From NCBI GenBank assembly GCA_949825045.1, contig OX463820.1, forward strand, positions 6,522,501-6,586,500: DNA of 64,000 bases, given 5' to 3'. Shown here piece after piece: positions 44,893 through 56,261 of the stretch; position 1 is the stretch's first letter; each line of letters starts with the position of its first letter. The translations under genes and the position numbers were made by a program. Below the pieces are notes generated by a model. That model searched no databases, had not been told where the DNA came from, and saw nothing but the letters and a program-made list of their open reading frames with translations. The DNA is from Argyresthia goedartella. Its lineage: Eukaryota > Arthropoda > Insecta > Lepidoptera > Argyresthiidae.

Positions 44893-45124
44893 CCACAGAT
44901 ATCTCAACATAGGAGATAGGGCATTCAGCCTATTTTGTATGCAAACCGACTGTCGCAGGCTGAATTCACGAACACAACGTATCATTAAATAAACACAACG
45001 AACACGCACACATAATAACCACTTACACAATTATCCCTACTCTCGTATTGGCAAACACAGGCAAAACAGTCACGTGACTGTATACGTGCGCATGAGGCGC
45101 ACATTGTTTCATAAAGCACGCACA
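44893..45124. repeat. Direct repeat P, copy 2
   Basis: Same orientation as 36933-37164 and similar throughout; a few substitutions and a different sequence after GCACGCACAC. Confidence 0.85.
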
Positions 45125-46043
45125 CAGCAGCAAATTCGTGAATATGTGGGAAAAGGGTGATGTCGATAAAAGGTTATCGATAGTTAGGTCTTTCGCGACT
45201 TATCTTCTAGAACAGTAAAAGTTGGCCTGGGAGACAATTTAGATCGGGTTATTCATTAGTGTTCTATATTGTGTTATAAACTATTTAGACTGAGTACGTG
45301 AAAAGATAAGTAATATAAAACCCTTTCTTATTGAACAGTCAAGAATAGTTATTTGTTCAATAAGAGAGCAAAGTAGATTTTTGCTGCGAGTGTTGATGTT
45401 GAGTCCCGAGCAAGCGAAAGATTCTATAATTAGAATCTTGAGCGTAGCGAGGGACTCAAAGGCACGAGATGCAAATATCTTTGCTCTCGTGTGATACATA
45501 CAACTTTTCACCTCAGCGGCGAGAACATATATCGCAAAAGAATAAAACGCCACATAAAAGCAATTAAATCATTTTTATGTAAAAATAAAACAACAAACAC
45601 ATATGAAATAACAAACATTAACTACAATTACTCTTTCCCATAACATTAACTTTACATGACGTTAAGAAAAGTTAAGTCCGTTTGTTTATGCATTTTTCTG
45701 ATACAAACTTGTCCAATGTCCAAGATGTACTTACTTATACTTAAAGAAAAAAAATATAAATGAAAAGTTCCAAGTACCCCGCAGTAAAAATTAAAAAGTT
45801 AGTTTTTTTCACGCTCGCAGCAAAATTGCATTTTCCTCACTGGTTTCAAGCAGCAAAACCGCCACGATCGAGCCGCTGCTGGGGTGAAAAAGTATTTATT
45901 ATTGTAACATATTGTCACGTAGCGGTCAGAAACTACATGGGTGTTGCCGATATTACATATATTTTATTACTCAAAATGTACATTTTAAGATACTGTAAGG
46001 TCGCAGCAGTTCTTGAACACCACCTATAATTGCCTACCTAATC
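45125..46043. other. Non-coding with a palindromic segment
   Basis: 45402-45459 folds imperfectly (GAGTCCCGAGCAAGCGAAAG mirrored). A 90-codon minus frame at 45281-45553 spans it; I see no family motif and take it as repeat-derived. Confidence 0.4.
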
Positions 46044-46360
46044 TGTAGGGCTAGGGAGTTTAATTAGGAAGACGTTAGTAACACCAAACTTGTGTTTATT
46101 GATCAAATATGGTTACAATTTATATAAAAGGGATCAAACTGGCTCGATAGCCATTATTAAGCTAATCCTAACTATCTAATTTGCATCGGTCGCTGACCGA
46201 TGCCTAAGGTGAAGTGTGTCACATCGACTTTTCACATCAAAGCCTCTTTCTTTTAAAATTACAAATTACCTAACAGTGTCATAGCGAACACGCACTCTAA
46301 AGAGGCCCGTATACAATATTATCGCATAGACAAATATCGAACCTAACTATATACCTTACA
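46044..46360 (-). repeat. 3' LTR of Gypsy 2
   Basis: On the minus strand it starts TGTAAGGTATATAG directly after a purine tract (GGAGGGGGGAATGAT, 46361-46375) and ends near CCCTACA. A TATATAA lies near 46120 and AATAAA (46095-46100). Confidence 0.7.
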
Positions 46361-47874
46361 ATCATTCCCCCCTCCTTTCAAAAAAAAAAAATTCCAAAGT
46401 TTTTTTTTTTTTTTCCAAAGTGGCAACCCTAACCCAAAGTCTAAAATCTAAAATGACAACCCTATCTCAAAGTCTAAAATCTAAAAAACATTAAATGTTA
46501 ACATTAAGTGAGCTTGCTATGCTTGAAATAAAAAAAACAGTAAATATGCCGCAAGCATAATCTTAAATAACATCGAGTACCCTAATCCTTATTTTATCCA
46601 ACCAACCATCCCACTAACCCTAACTTAATCCGACCAACCATCCAACAAACCCTAACATTAAACTCTGATCACGCATAAGACCAGTACCAAAACAAAACAT
46701 TGACATGAACAAGAATAAATTGATATGAAATAGAATAAACTGACCGAAGGTCATATGTTAAGTTACACACTTAACTACACTTAGGGTCCTACTTAATATA
46801 TACCTAACTACACTTAAGGTGTAGGCTATGCACCTTAAAAAACTTAATTAAAAAACTTAAATCCCACCATACAATTATTCGCGGCTTGACACTAACCTAC
46901 CTAACGCTAGAAAACTATCTACTACAATACGAAGGCAAACAGCTGAATCTAGCTAAGATTTAGCATCTCGAATGGTTATCATTCGACAAACTTTCTGACA
47001 AAAAAACTAGCGAAAAATTTATCAGACAACTATAATAAAATAAGTTCTTAAAATTATTACAACTCCATCTTTGCTTAAAAAATTCATTTAAATCACCACA
47101 TTGCGAATGGAAATATTTCAAAAATTAACGCAGGCAAAGATCAAAGAAAAAATTATCATTTTCAAATATAGGAAACGTCAACAATATTAACAGGATTAAT
47201 CTATAGAACCGTATTACTAAGCCACAGCTTAAGAATGAGGTCATTACAATTCGTCCCAATAATACGATGAAATCAACTAGCTTTAAAACCGATTCTACAA
47301 CTTATAAACATCTCAACTAATCCATTGGAATTCAGTAAACTATCTTTTACTATTAACAGTTTAAGATAATCGCCGTGAGTTGCAACCAATTACCCAAGTT
47401 AAAACACTACAAAGAATCTCGAATGTGTATCGAATACCCGAGTTATCCCACATCAGAAATTACTTTCATTGAGAAACCTTCGTTACCAACATTATGAACA
47501 ACCCTTACTCTCCCCTTACCAAATCATCCCAACTCTATACTTTAAGAACGCAGGAACCAAAACTATTGCCTCGTCATACTGCTCTCAAAGATAAAACCAG
47601 GCGATCGGTTCAAACAATTATACGAACTGTCGTTTATAAAAGTTTCTCATATAAAGGTAATCTACCACGGAAATCTAATATGTTACAAATATTTCTTGGG
47701 TCTTTGGTGAACGGTCCTCATCAGACATCATAGTTCAGCAACAACATGAAAAGAAACACCGGTTAATAAACAATTCATAACAATACTTACCGCATACATA
47801 AACCACAAACCAACAACCGGGATAAAATTATATTATACACCTAATGTATAATTATTTAATATCAGACGAACTCC
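46361..47874. other. Long non-coding spacer of Gypsy 2
   Basis: About 1.5 kb between the integrase stop and the 3' LTR. It is AT-rich, with an A/T homopolymer block at 46380-46420 and no frame of note. There is no env-like gene visible. Confidence 0.55.
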
Positions 47875-48943
47875 TCAAAGCAGCACAAAGCGTTTTAAAC
47901 GATTTGTGTTAACAATTACGCCCCGTGACCGTGAGTTCAGACGACGAATCAGCACATTAGACTTCCCAACGATCTCAATGACCTTGTATGGTCCCTGATA
48001 CAGATGTGCCAACTTCATACATCTTCCCGTTATCCGCCTTGTTACGTATAACAAAACTAAGTCATTCACCCGGAACGATCTGGGTTTTGATCTCATATCG
48101 TAATACCGTTTTTGTACACGCTGTGCGTTCGCAATATTCCCTAACGCCTTAGTCAGCAGCCTTCCCATACGATTTACCCTTTCATCTATCGTTTCGTCTA
48201 AACCAACTGCGTTTAATCCTAATGATCGATCCACCACAGAGCACTGTTCCCTACCAAATAAAATATTATACGGCGACACTTTCGTTGACGCCTGCACGCT
48301 AGTGTTATACGCATGTACTACCAAAGGTAAAACTGAGCACCATTGCCTTTGATTACTACCTAAATATTTTGATAACATCGAAGTTAACGTTCTATTCATT
48401 CGTTCTACCAAACCGTTACTCTGTGGGTGAAACGAACTTGTATGTATCATTTTAGCCCCAAACTGTTCTACCGTTTCTTTTACGATTCCCGCCGTAAAAA
48501 CTGTACCCCTATCTGAAATAATTTCCCTAATAGGCCCGAACCTACAGAAAACTTCCTCAACTAAAAACCGCACTACATCTTCCGATGTAACCCTAGGTAA
48601 CGCCTTACATATCGCAAACTGCGACGCATACTCTACCGCGACTATAATAAATCGGTTATCTCTCGACGAACGTGGAAACGCTCCTAACACGTCGATTCCT
48701 ACCTTCTCAAAAATATCCGAGACCCTAATCGGCATCAAATCTGCTACGCTTTTAACTACTTTCCTTTCTTGACACGGCACGCACGAAGCTATATAACGCT
48801 CTATCTCCTTATCGGCTTTCGGCATGAAATATTTCGACCGAAACCTCTTCAACGTCTTTGCGAGACCCAAATGACCTCCTGTCCACGCCTCATCATGTAA
48901 TTCGTTCATTACATTTTGAAACAAAGACCTAGGCAATACTAAT
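47875..48943 (-). pseudogene. Gypsy 2 integrase
   Basis: A single open frame: LVLPRSLFQNVMNELHDEAW, HHCC finger (HDEAWTGGHLGLAKT ... CVPCQERK), DDE core (VGIDVLGAFP, IISDRGTVFT, NGLVERMNRTL) and a GPY module (YQGPYKVIEIVG). It integrates the element DNA. All expected metal and catalytic residues are present and the frame reaches its stop at 47875, but it is separated from the RNase H part by an inserted LINE fragment. The frame is intact over this piece; the whole pol is not. Confidence 0.88.
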
Positions 48944-49394
48944 TTTGTCAATTGTCAATAGTAAGACGGGCTGGTTTCCGCAACTCGACGACGAAAGCGC
49001 CTATTTTGCGTGTGGGTGGGAATGCGACATCATTCGAGCCAACCCAACTCCTCCAGGAACGCCAGTAGGCCCTTTACGTTACCGACTATCCCTGGAAGGT
49101 CCCTCGATTGACCGAGGTGTTTAGCCCTGTAGTCCGCTACTCCTGTGCACTCCATGAGGACGTGAGCAGCCGTTTCTTCTGCCTCCAAGCAGGCTCTGCA
49201 AAGGGGGCTGTCGGTAACACCTAGGACATATAGATGTTTATTAAAGAAACCATGGCCAGTAAGTGCTGCAGTTACCAGTCGCATGCGCGGCCTACTAAGT
49301 CGAAGCAAGGTCTTAGCCAGCCTAGCGCTAGGGGACGGCAAGGCCAGCTTAGCCTGCCTGCACTCCTCATGGTTTGTCCAAAGAGTGGCATGAT
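48944..49394 (-). mobile_element. 5'-truncated LINE tail inserted in Gypsy 2
   Basis: The target duplication AGGCAATACTAAT is exact (48931-48943 and 49395-49407). It reads RMRLVTAALTGHGFFNKHLY, LGVTDSPLCRACLEAEETAA and GNVKGLLAFLEELGWLE, the same C-terminus as at 27289-28003. The 3' end has TTGACAATTGACAA-type repeats. Confidence 0.93.
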
Positions 49395-49408
49395 AGGCAA
49401 TACTAATA

Positions 49409-50365
49409 CCTCCCTAATTTCTCCATCTCTACGTACGCTTTTATATAATAAATTATTTCTCAAGCAAAAACCGCTACGCCACGCTTCCGGACGTTCGCTC
49501 AACCGCGTTAACTATCTACTACAAAATTAATCGTTCGCTTGATCCGCCTGTAACGACTCTACATTAATACTAAAAACTTCCAAACCATCATCATCAGGTC
49601 CAAAACGAGAAGAATTCTGAGGTCCTTCTGTTTCCCGTTTCCCTTCTTCCATTAGCGGATTCCTACTCAAAAAATCTGCCACTACATTGCTTTTCCCCGA
49701 GCAATGAACTATCTCGAAATCCCATTCTTGTATCGCTAACGCCCATCGCGCTAAACTACCAGACATATCTTTTTTCGACTGTAACCAACATAACGCGCTA
49801 TGGTCTGTAACGACCTGAAAATACGATCCCCAAAGATAATGCCTATAGTGCCTTAACGCCCATACTAACCCCAGACACTCTTTCTCCGTCGTACTATATT
49901 TTTTCTCCGCATCCGTTAACTTCCTAGACGCATAGGCAACCGGACTCATTTTATCAACGCCCTGTATCAACACTGCACCTAACGCTCGTTAGACGCATCC
50001 ACATAAACCCTCGTAGTAACCGACTTATCCCCCGAATAATACGAAAGTATTGGCGCACTACACATAACCTTCATAATATAATCGAACGAATTCTGCAATT
50101 CTTCATTCCATTGAAACTTTACACCCTTTTTCAATAATTTAGTGAGAGGTAAAGATTTTCACGCAAAATTCGATACAAATTTTCTATAATAAGAAAATAA
50201 ACCTAATAATTGTTTCACATCCTTCGCAGATGTGGGAGTTAAAACCATTAGCCTTCAGCTTTTTCTCACTAGGTTTTACTCCTACATTCGAGATTAGATA
50301 ACCTAGCATCTCAATCTCGCAAAAACCGAATTTGCATTTGGATGGCTTGAAGGTCAAGTACGCTT
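49409..50365 (-). pseudogene. Gypsy 2 RT end, RNase H and connection
   Basis: Minus strand. From 50365: LTFKPSKCKFGFCEIEMLGY and YLISNVGVKPSEKK, then, in a shifted frame, LGLFSYYRKFVSNFA: the thumb end of a Gypsy RT. RNase H follows: VYVDASNE (shifted), then the intact frame 49527-49973 with YASRKLTDAEKKYSTTEKEC, LRHYLWGSYFQVVTDH, and a C-terminal VVADFLSRNP. 49409-49502 reads the linker NNLLYKSVRRDGEIREV that leads into the integrase. At least two frameshifts and a TGA in SNFA lie in the RT part. Confidence 0.85.
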
Positions 50366-50608
50366 TGCCAGAGGCATTTATAAGGAGAGCGACATCTTCG
50401 GGAGTAAAGTAAAAGGCTTGAGATGCGCGAAAATACCAGACTAAACTAGACTACTTTATTATAGGATATACTAAGCTTATATACAACTTACTACAAAACT
50501 ACGTGATGAATACAAATATACCTTATCTGTGACGGTCGTCAACTTATCTTAACATTACGTGGAAATAGATATTTCCGCATATCTGTGGCGGGCGTATGTG
50601 CCGGCACA
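50366..50608 (-). repeat. TRIM 3' LTR and purine tract
   Basis: Upstream on the minus strand, at about 50609-50626, is AAAGGGGGGAGTATC, a purine tract adjoining the LTR start TGTGCC. Confidence 0.85.
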
Positions 50609-51360
50609 GATACTCCCCCCTTTAGGGAAAAAAATAAATGAATGTACTTATAACAATGGAAAAAATCTAAGTTAGATACCATAACAAACTTATCAACTGC
50701 AATAATAACTAGTAGTATTTTAATAAACATAAAACCAGATCTTAATTGTGCATACTTTAACTTAATCTATTTTTATATATAAGGAAAGTTATTGTTAAAT
50801 AAAACTAGACAGTAATAGAGCATATTTCAACTTAATCTAAAGGTAACCCTTACACGAATTAGGAAAATAAAGGAACTACGGTTATGTGAATTCTACATAA
50901 GTTTAAAGAATAACATAATATTTACCTACAGGCGAGTCTTGTGTCTGGCCGCATACTACATAAAATAAACTAAAAACTGGAAAACAGAAAAACACTAGGA
51001 AATGGGTGGTTAGTAAACTAACCTAGCCTATAACTGGAAAAGATCCGCAGGAGAGTCGTCTGATGCTGTAGCCGCACATGTTTTTCAGGAATCGATGAGT
51101 CAATTTACACCGCACGTCGTTGAAGTTGTAATCACTGTTTGTTTATAATTGCGACCGTACCTACACAAGGATGATTGTGCTGAATCAGCGTCAGCATTAA
51201 ATCTGTAACCTTGGCTGTAGTCAGTCAATGGTCTCGTACGTCATATGTACGTGCGTGCTCTTCACTCTTGAGTGAATATTAAGTTATCGATTAATGAAAT
51301 TTGTGTGCCTAAAAACCATGGGATTTGGCGACATAGGGCACATCTTGTACACCAATCGTT

Positions 51361-51388
<28 letters not shown>
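51361..51388. repeat. (TA)n microsatellite in the TRIM interior
   Basis: About 14 TA units. Confidence 0.95.
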
Positions 51389-51391
<3 letters not shown>

Positions 51392-51882
51392 TCAGTGATT
51401 TGATTATTCTTCGTGCGATGTTCTTCCTCGATGATTTCAATATTCGTTGAATTAGGTATATCGATGATGTTTCAATACTCTTCTGGGGGCTGGAACGGCT
51501 TCCTATGTCTTGAACTTGAAAAAAAAAAACTGCTTGCTGTGAATGAATTTGCCGACGCGTTCGTGCTGCTGGTGCGAGCTCCATTTTGATAAATCAGCAG
51601 TCGGCTGACTATCGGTTCATTATTCTTGCGGTATCTTGAGTTCGATGCGGGAAATCTTCAGTTGAAATATTTTGGCTTCTGGTCCGTCATGGCTTGCTTG
51701 ATGTCGTCTTGGTTTGGGTGGGGTCTTGATTATGGAGTTCTGCAGCGTGGTTTGAAATAGGTATGCAGAAGTCGGGGCTCGGCGATCTTGGACGAAGTGC
51801 TTCTTGCTTGCACTTCTAAGGTGGCAGCACATGGAGTTTTCTTCGCGGCTGGGTCCATGCTGCTCTTACCGAAGGTTGCTGA

Positions 51883-52149
51883 TGTTCAAAAGTCGGGTCA
51901 CCACTTTGCCAGAGGCAATTATAAGGAGAGCGACATCTTCGGGAGTAAAGTAAAAGGCTTGATATGCGCGCAAATACCAGACTAAACTAGACTACTTTAT
52001 TATAGGATATACTAAGCTTATATACAACTTACTACAAAACTACGTGATGAATACAAATATACCTTATCTGTGACGGTCGTCAACTTATCTTAACATTACG
52101 TGGAAATAGATATTTCCGCATATCTGTGGCGGGCGTATGTGCCGGCACA
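51883..52149 (-). repeat. TRIM 5' LTR and primer-binding site
   Basis: LTR 51907-52149. On the minus strand the LTR end is followed after three bases by TGGTGACCCGACTTTTGA (about 51903-51886), a primer-binding site type common in insect LTR elements. Confidence 0.8.
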
Positions 52150-52247
52150 TTCGCTTCTCTAAACCGCCCAAAAACTTTCTGCAACGTACCGGTAAACTCC
52201 TCGAACGTTCTACCATACACAATTACATTTTCTACGTCTGAATCCAG
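52150..52247 (-). pseudogene. Gypsy 2 RT fragment upstream of the TRIM
   Basis: Reads ENVIVYGRTFEEFTGTLQKV and FGRFREAN on the minus strand: the segment following the Y-x-DD box of Gypsy RT. It joins to LTFKPSKC at 50365 once the TRIM is taken out. The upstream RT is replaced by repeat R. Confidence 0.85.
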
Positions 52248-52862
52248 AATCCAGATCGTCTGCAATGCTCCGACAGACTCGCCGAGGTGGGAGAGCCCTA
52301 TAGGAACCTAACTATCGGAGGCATTGCAGACGGAGTCGTAGCAGTAGGGATAGAGATACACGAGAAGTCGTAGCAGTAGGGATAAAGATACACGAGACAT
52401 TTACTAAAAATACACAGGAAAATAGAAAGGACTACGAGCCATGCAAATGTTTACATACCCAAGCTTGGGGGTCGGCAATCATTACAGCACATCAAGTAAA
52501 GGCCTTCTATTTACACAACACAAGTTATTTACAAAATTGTATCTATTAACAATTATGAGGTAGTCCCTCATAATAGGCTAGTCGCCCATCGCTGCAACTG
52601 TGGCATAATTAAGGCGGTAAAAATAAACTGACGTAGAGGATACGTTTCAGCTATTCAGAGCTCAAAGAAGGAATGCGTCAAAAACAATCGAAGAGCTACC
52701 AGACGAAATTCCAGGTTTGAATTCTGAACCTTTGCTTTTCAGAAGGCTAGTCAGCCAGTAAGCTTGTTATATGAAATAAAAAGAAGTTTTACTACAATTT
52801 GTATGCTTGAGTACGACTTAATAGTAAGTAGGACTTAATATTAAGCAAACCATGTTACAAGA
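52247..52862. repeat. Repeat R, copy B, uninterrupted
   Basis: It corresponds to 2514-2655 plus 9939-10376 and so gives the empty-site structure for the MULE. It carries a duplicated piece GAAGTCGTAGCAGTAGGGAT and a 14-base palindromic insertion at 52561-52574 not present in copy A. Confidence 0.85.
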
Positions 52863-52865
52863 CTA

Positions 52866-54553
52866 GCCATATTAAACCTAAAATTTTACAAGCATATGCA
52901 CATACCGAACAGGCAACTAAACGCAATATCACAGACTTCTACAAAAAAATGTCAGAGTTAGTAAGAAAATATCAAAACAATCATCTAATAGTAATGGGTG
53001 ATTTCAACGCACAGATTGGCACAAGAGAATCAGGAGAAGAACTTAAACTGGGATAATATGGTCATGGAAAAAGGAGTAAAAATGGAAACAGATTGATAGA
53101 GTTTTTATTAGAAAACAAACATACTCTACTGAATTCTGTCTTCAAGAAAAATCCCAAATCCAACTGGCCCTGGATACCTCGGGAAGTACAAAAACGAAAT
53201 TGACTATATTATAACAAACAATGTAAAGGACATCAGCGACACTCATGTTAAACAGAATCTAAACTTCAACACCAACCACCGTATGGTACGCTGTCGGCTA
53301 AACAAAAAATCACATAAGAAATCCAGGAAATTAATAAAATCCTCTCAGGGTTCGATACCTGAGCAATATGAAAATAATATTGACACCTATTGACTATTGA
53401 CTATGTCCAATAAGCTATTAGAAATAGTTAATTAGGACATAAGTGTTAAAGAAAAATATGATCACCTAAACAATAGGCTGATTCAAACAAAGAAAGAAGA
53501 AGCAAAAAATGACACAAAAAATAAGTAAAAAAAGTATGGAACTCTTACAAGAAAGAAGATTATTAATTGTAAATAGTGAAAACACTAAAGGAGATCGTTA
53601 TAGAATATGCAACCTTAGTAAGCAGATACGAGAATGCATAAGGAAAGACAGAAAAGTAAAAAGACTGAAGAAATTTGACTCTTCAAATTTTTGCAATTGA
53701 AAAAACAGTTAAGGTAAAACAAACCTACAAAGAACTAAGTGAACAAGGAAAAGAGTGGGTTCCTAAACTGAAGAACAGACAATCCAACCCACTAACAAAA
53801 CGCGTAGATATTCAGAGAGTAGCAACAGACTACTACAAGGATCTGTGTTCCAAAAAAAATGATAATCATAAAGATGATAACAATGCACTGAATGCCAGCA
53901 CGAAACCAACGGTAAGGAACAATGTAGTTGCACCATTACTTGTAGAAGAAATACAAAAAGCCTTCAACTCACAAAAGCTTGGAAGAGCACCACGACCTGA
54001 CAATATACCAAACGAGCTAATGAGGGGCACAGTCACAGAATTAAGCCCAATACTTACAAAAAATAATGATATACTCATCACAAGTATCTTTCCAAGTCAG
54101 TGGGAGGAGTCAAACATTATTATTCTGCACAAAAAAGGAGCCAAAGCAGATATTAGCAACTACAGACCAATAAGTCTCATATCGAATATCTATAAGATCT
54201 TCGCAAAAACAATCTTGGAAAGAATAACAAAAATATTGGATGAAAACCAACCAGTGGAGCAGGCTGGATTTAGGGAAGACTTCAGCACCATTGATCACAT
54301 TCACACAATTAAACAGCTTATACAATGAGTACAACAAGCCCATTTACCTTGCATACATAGACTACTCAAAAGCTTTCGACAGCCTCAAGCACGAGCACAT
54401 ATGGCAAAGTTAACAAGAGCAGGGGTAGAAAACACCTACATTACTATCATCAAAAACATCTACATGAAATGTAAAGCTACCATCAGACTGGAATCTTTAG
54501 GAGATGCATTCCAAATCAACAGAGCGGTCAGACAAGGTGACCCACTCTCGCAC
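52866..54553 (+). pseudogene. RTE-clade LINE relic (endonuclease and RT)
   Basis: Plus strand, many frameshifts. Endonuclease pieces: LIVMGDFNAQIG at about 52990, NGNRLIEFLLENKHTLLNS, and NEIDYIITNNVKDI in another frame. RT pieces (53675-54328): QKLGRAPRPDNIPNELM, ADISNYRPISLISNIYKIF, QAGFREDFSTIDHIHTIKQL, then AYIDYSKAFDSLKHEHIW (shifted) and NRAVRQGDPLS. These are the A-P-G-x-D, Y-R-P-I and R-Q-G-D motifs of RTE elements. It stops before the Y-x-DD box at about 54553, so it is truncated at both ends. Confidence 0.85.
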
Positions 54554-54603
54554 ACAACCAAATCACACAATTACAAGAGGAGTCTCATGGTTCAGCAGGA
54601 CTA

Positions 54604-55132
54604 AAAACCCAAGATAATTTGGCCCGCCAAGTTTCTGTTGCATGCATAGATGTGTCCAGTTCAGTGATTGATTTGACTCATGAAGACTCAATGGTGGGCA
54701 CTGGTTCAACATGCAGCAAAAACGCATCAAAAAGATATGTAACAATTAAAAAACACATCACTAAAACATCAAAAATTTTAAAATCTCATACAATTCTCAA
54801 TAGGAGTTTAAAATATAAGAATAAAATTGAAATTTTGGAAAAAAATTAAATGTGTATGGCAGTTAGAAATTAATAAAACAAAATATTAGAAAGACCTGAA
54901 AAATCTTGAGTCTGAACTTGCCAGTGTCAATGGCTGCTTGAGATCAATTACTGCCCGCTATGAAAAATCTCAAGAGGCCATTAAGGATTACTCCCTGGCC
55001 ATGATGAGCTGCTTAAACTGTCTCATAGTAATCAGGAGCGCTATGACTCTTTGGTGGCCAATCATTTGTGTGACCGCCAACGTTCCGTGCAACAGCCGGA
55101 GATACCAGCTACACCCACGAGCCTTAAAATAA
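54604..55132 (+). pseudogene. Unknown protein fragment with SUMO-interacting-like motif
   Basis: Two frames, 54619-54849 and 54938-55132. The first reads ARQVSVACIDVSSSVIDLTH, where VIDLT followed by acidic residues fits a SUMO-interacting motif, and then a Lys-rich stretch. The second reads LRSITARYEKSQEAIKDYSL, likely coiled coil. I do not recognise the family. They probably belong to one broken ORF, perhaps of a transposon or of a retrocopied host gene. It begins where the RTE relic ends. Confidence 0.35.
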
Positions 55133-55624
55133 GTATACGACCCAAGATTTCAAGTTCGCACAAAAACATCACTAGCTAAACTGATACTTTTGTGATGAAA
55201 TTGGAAGAAACTTAGACATATCATTGAATAAATTCAATAACTCAGTCATAAATAACTGTTTACCAAACTCCAGTTTTCATTATGTTAAGCAAAAAATAAC
55301 AAAGACACTTGATTTGACACCTGAATAAAACTTAATAGGTACTCATATTTGGAAATAGGTATGAGGTAAACAAATGGGACCTAATTAAATATTTTAAAAC
55401 ACTTTGCTCACTGAATGTTAATAAAATTGTTATGTTTACACTCCCATACTGAAAAGCTTGCCACAAACTGAAAATGAACTTGGATATAAGCTAAATATGG
55501 CATTACATACAATGTCATATAATAATAGTTTGATTCATCTGTTTGACTCTTAACAATTATGTTAGTGATAATGTTTATTTAACCAAAGGTAGTTACTACC
55601 TTTCAGATTTTTACAAGCGACAGG
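55133..55624. other. AT-rich spacer
   Basis: No frame or repeat recognised. Confidence 0.35.
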
Positions 55625-56261
55625 TACAAGTAGGGGCATGTAAGTTGAACGCTGAGCGAAATGTAGAGGGGATAGCTGCGCATGCGTACAGTCGCGCGCG
55701 CAATATAATTATTACTTTATAAATAGTTAAGTTTAGTGTTCGGTGTGTTCCATAGCTTGTAACCGGGTGTTTTACTTTTCAAGATTAGCCTTTTTTAAAT
55801 CAATAAATGAAAAAAACTACTTCCATTCAAACTTGATCATGTCATGTGAAAGAGTGATTAAATATATGGGGAGTAGCAAGAATTAACCTTTATTATAATC
55901 GAATTCGACAATTTTTATTTTAGATAGAATAGAAAACACATGTTTTCTGAACAAGATAACAACATTTATACATATTTTTCAATGCTGCCCATCCTTAGTC
56001 TGAATCAGATAATGGTGTCACGTGTTCCATTAAATCAGCGTGTGTTACAATGCAGCTGTCTCGACAGGGCCTTTAGAACGCGACTGTAAGTCAGAAGTGC
56101 GGGGAGCGTCGTAACAGTGCGGGGGACGGAGTACTACCAGAGAGCCAATCGGCGCTACGTACGCGCAGCGCACCCTGCGTCCCTCTAGCCCCCCTGAGAC
56201 ACCTATTTTTTAAATTCTGCGCAATAACGGTCAGCGTTCAACTTACGTGCCGCTACTTGTA
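55625..56261. mobile_element. MITE with about 30-bp TIRs, TA flanked
   Basis: Ends TACAAGTAGGGGCATGTAAG and, inverted, TACAAGTAGCGGCACGTAAG. A GC-rich segment at 56095-56200 and no coding sequence. Style of ends resembles the 730-bp family but the sequence differs. Confidence 0.8.

Larger units (their letters stand above)
50366..52149 (-). mobile_element. TRIM-like non-autonomous LTR element
   Basis: 1784 bp. Two 243-bp LTRs (50366-50608, 51907-52149) differ by only about three bases. On the minus strand they start TGTGCCGGCACATACG and end CTCTGGCA. A primer-binding site and a purine tract are in the right places. The interior has no gag or pol frame. AAGCG occurs at both junctions with the Gypsy 2 RT and may be the target duplication, with two extra bases on one side. 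Confidence 0.88.
46044..52247 (-). mobile_element. Gypsy element 2, minus strand, 5'-truncated, with insertions
   Basis: 3' LTR 46044-46360, a non-coding spacer, integrase 47875-48943, RNase H and connection about 49409-49990, RT remnants at 50000-50365 and 52150-52247. Interrupted by a LINE tail (48944-49394) and a TRIM-like element (50366-52149). Everything upstream of RT is absent; the cut end meets repeat R copy B. Confidence 0.85.

Noticed and set aside
45281..45553. Minus-strand 90-codon ORF as a small gene
   Set aside because: It spans an imperfect palindrome, has no family motif and no support from splice or promoter signals.
45760..46029. Plus-strand 89-codon ORF
   Set aside because: No recognisable motif; composition is like the AT-rich surroundings.
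51361..51388. TATA promoter region
   Set aside because: It is a plain (TA)n microsatellite.
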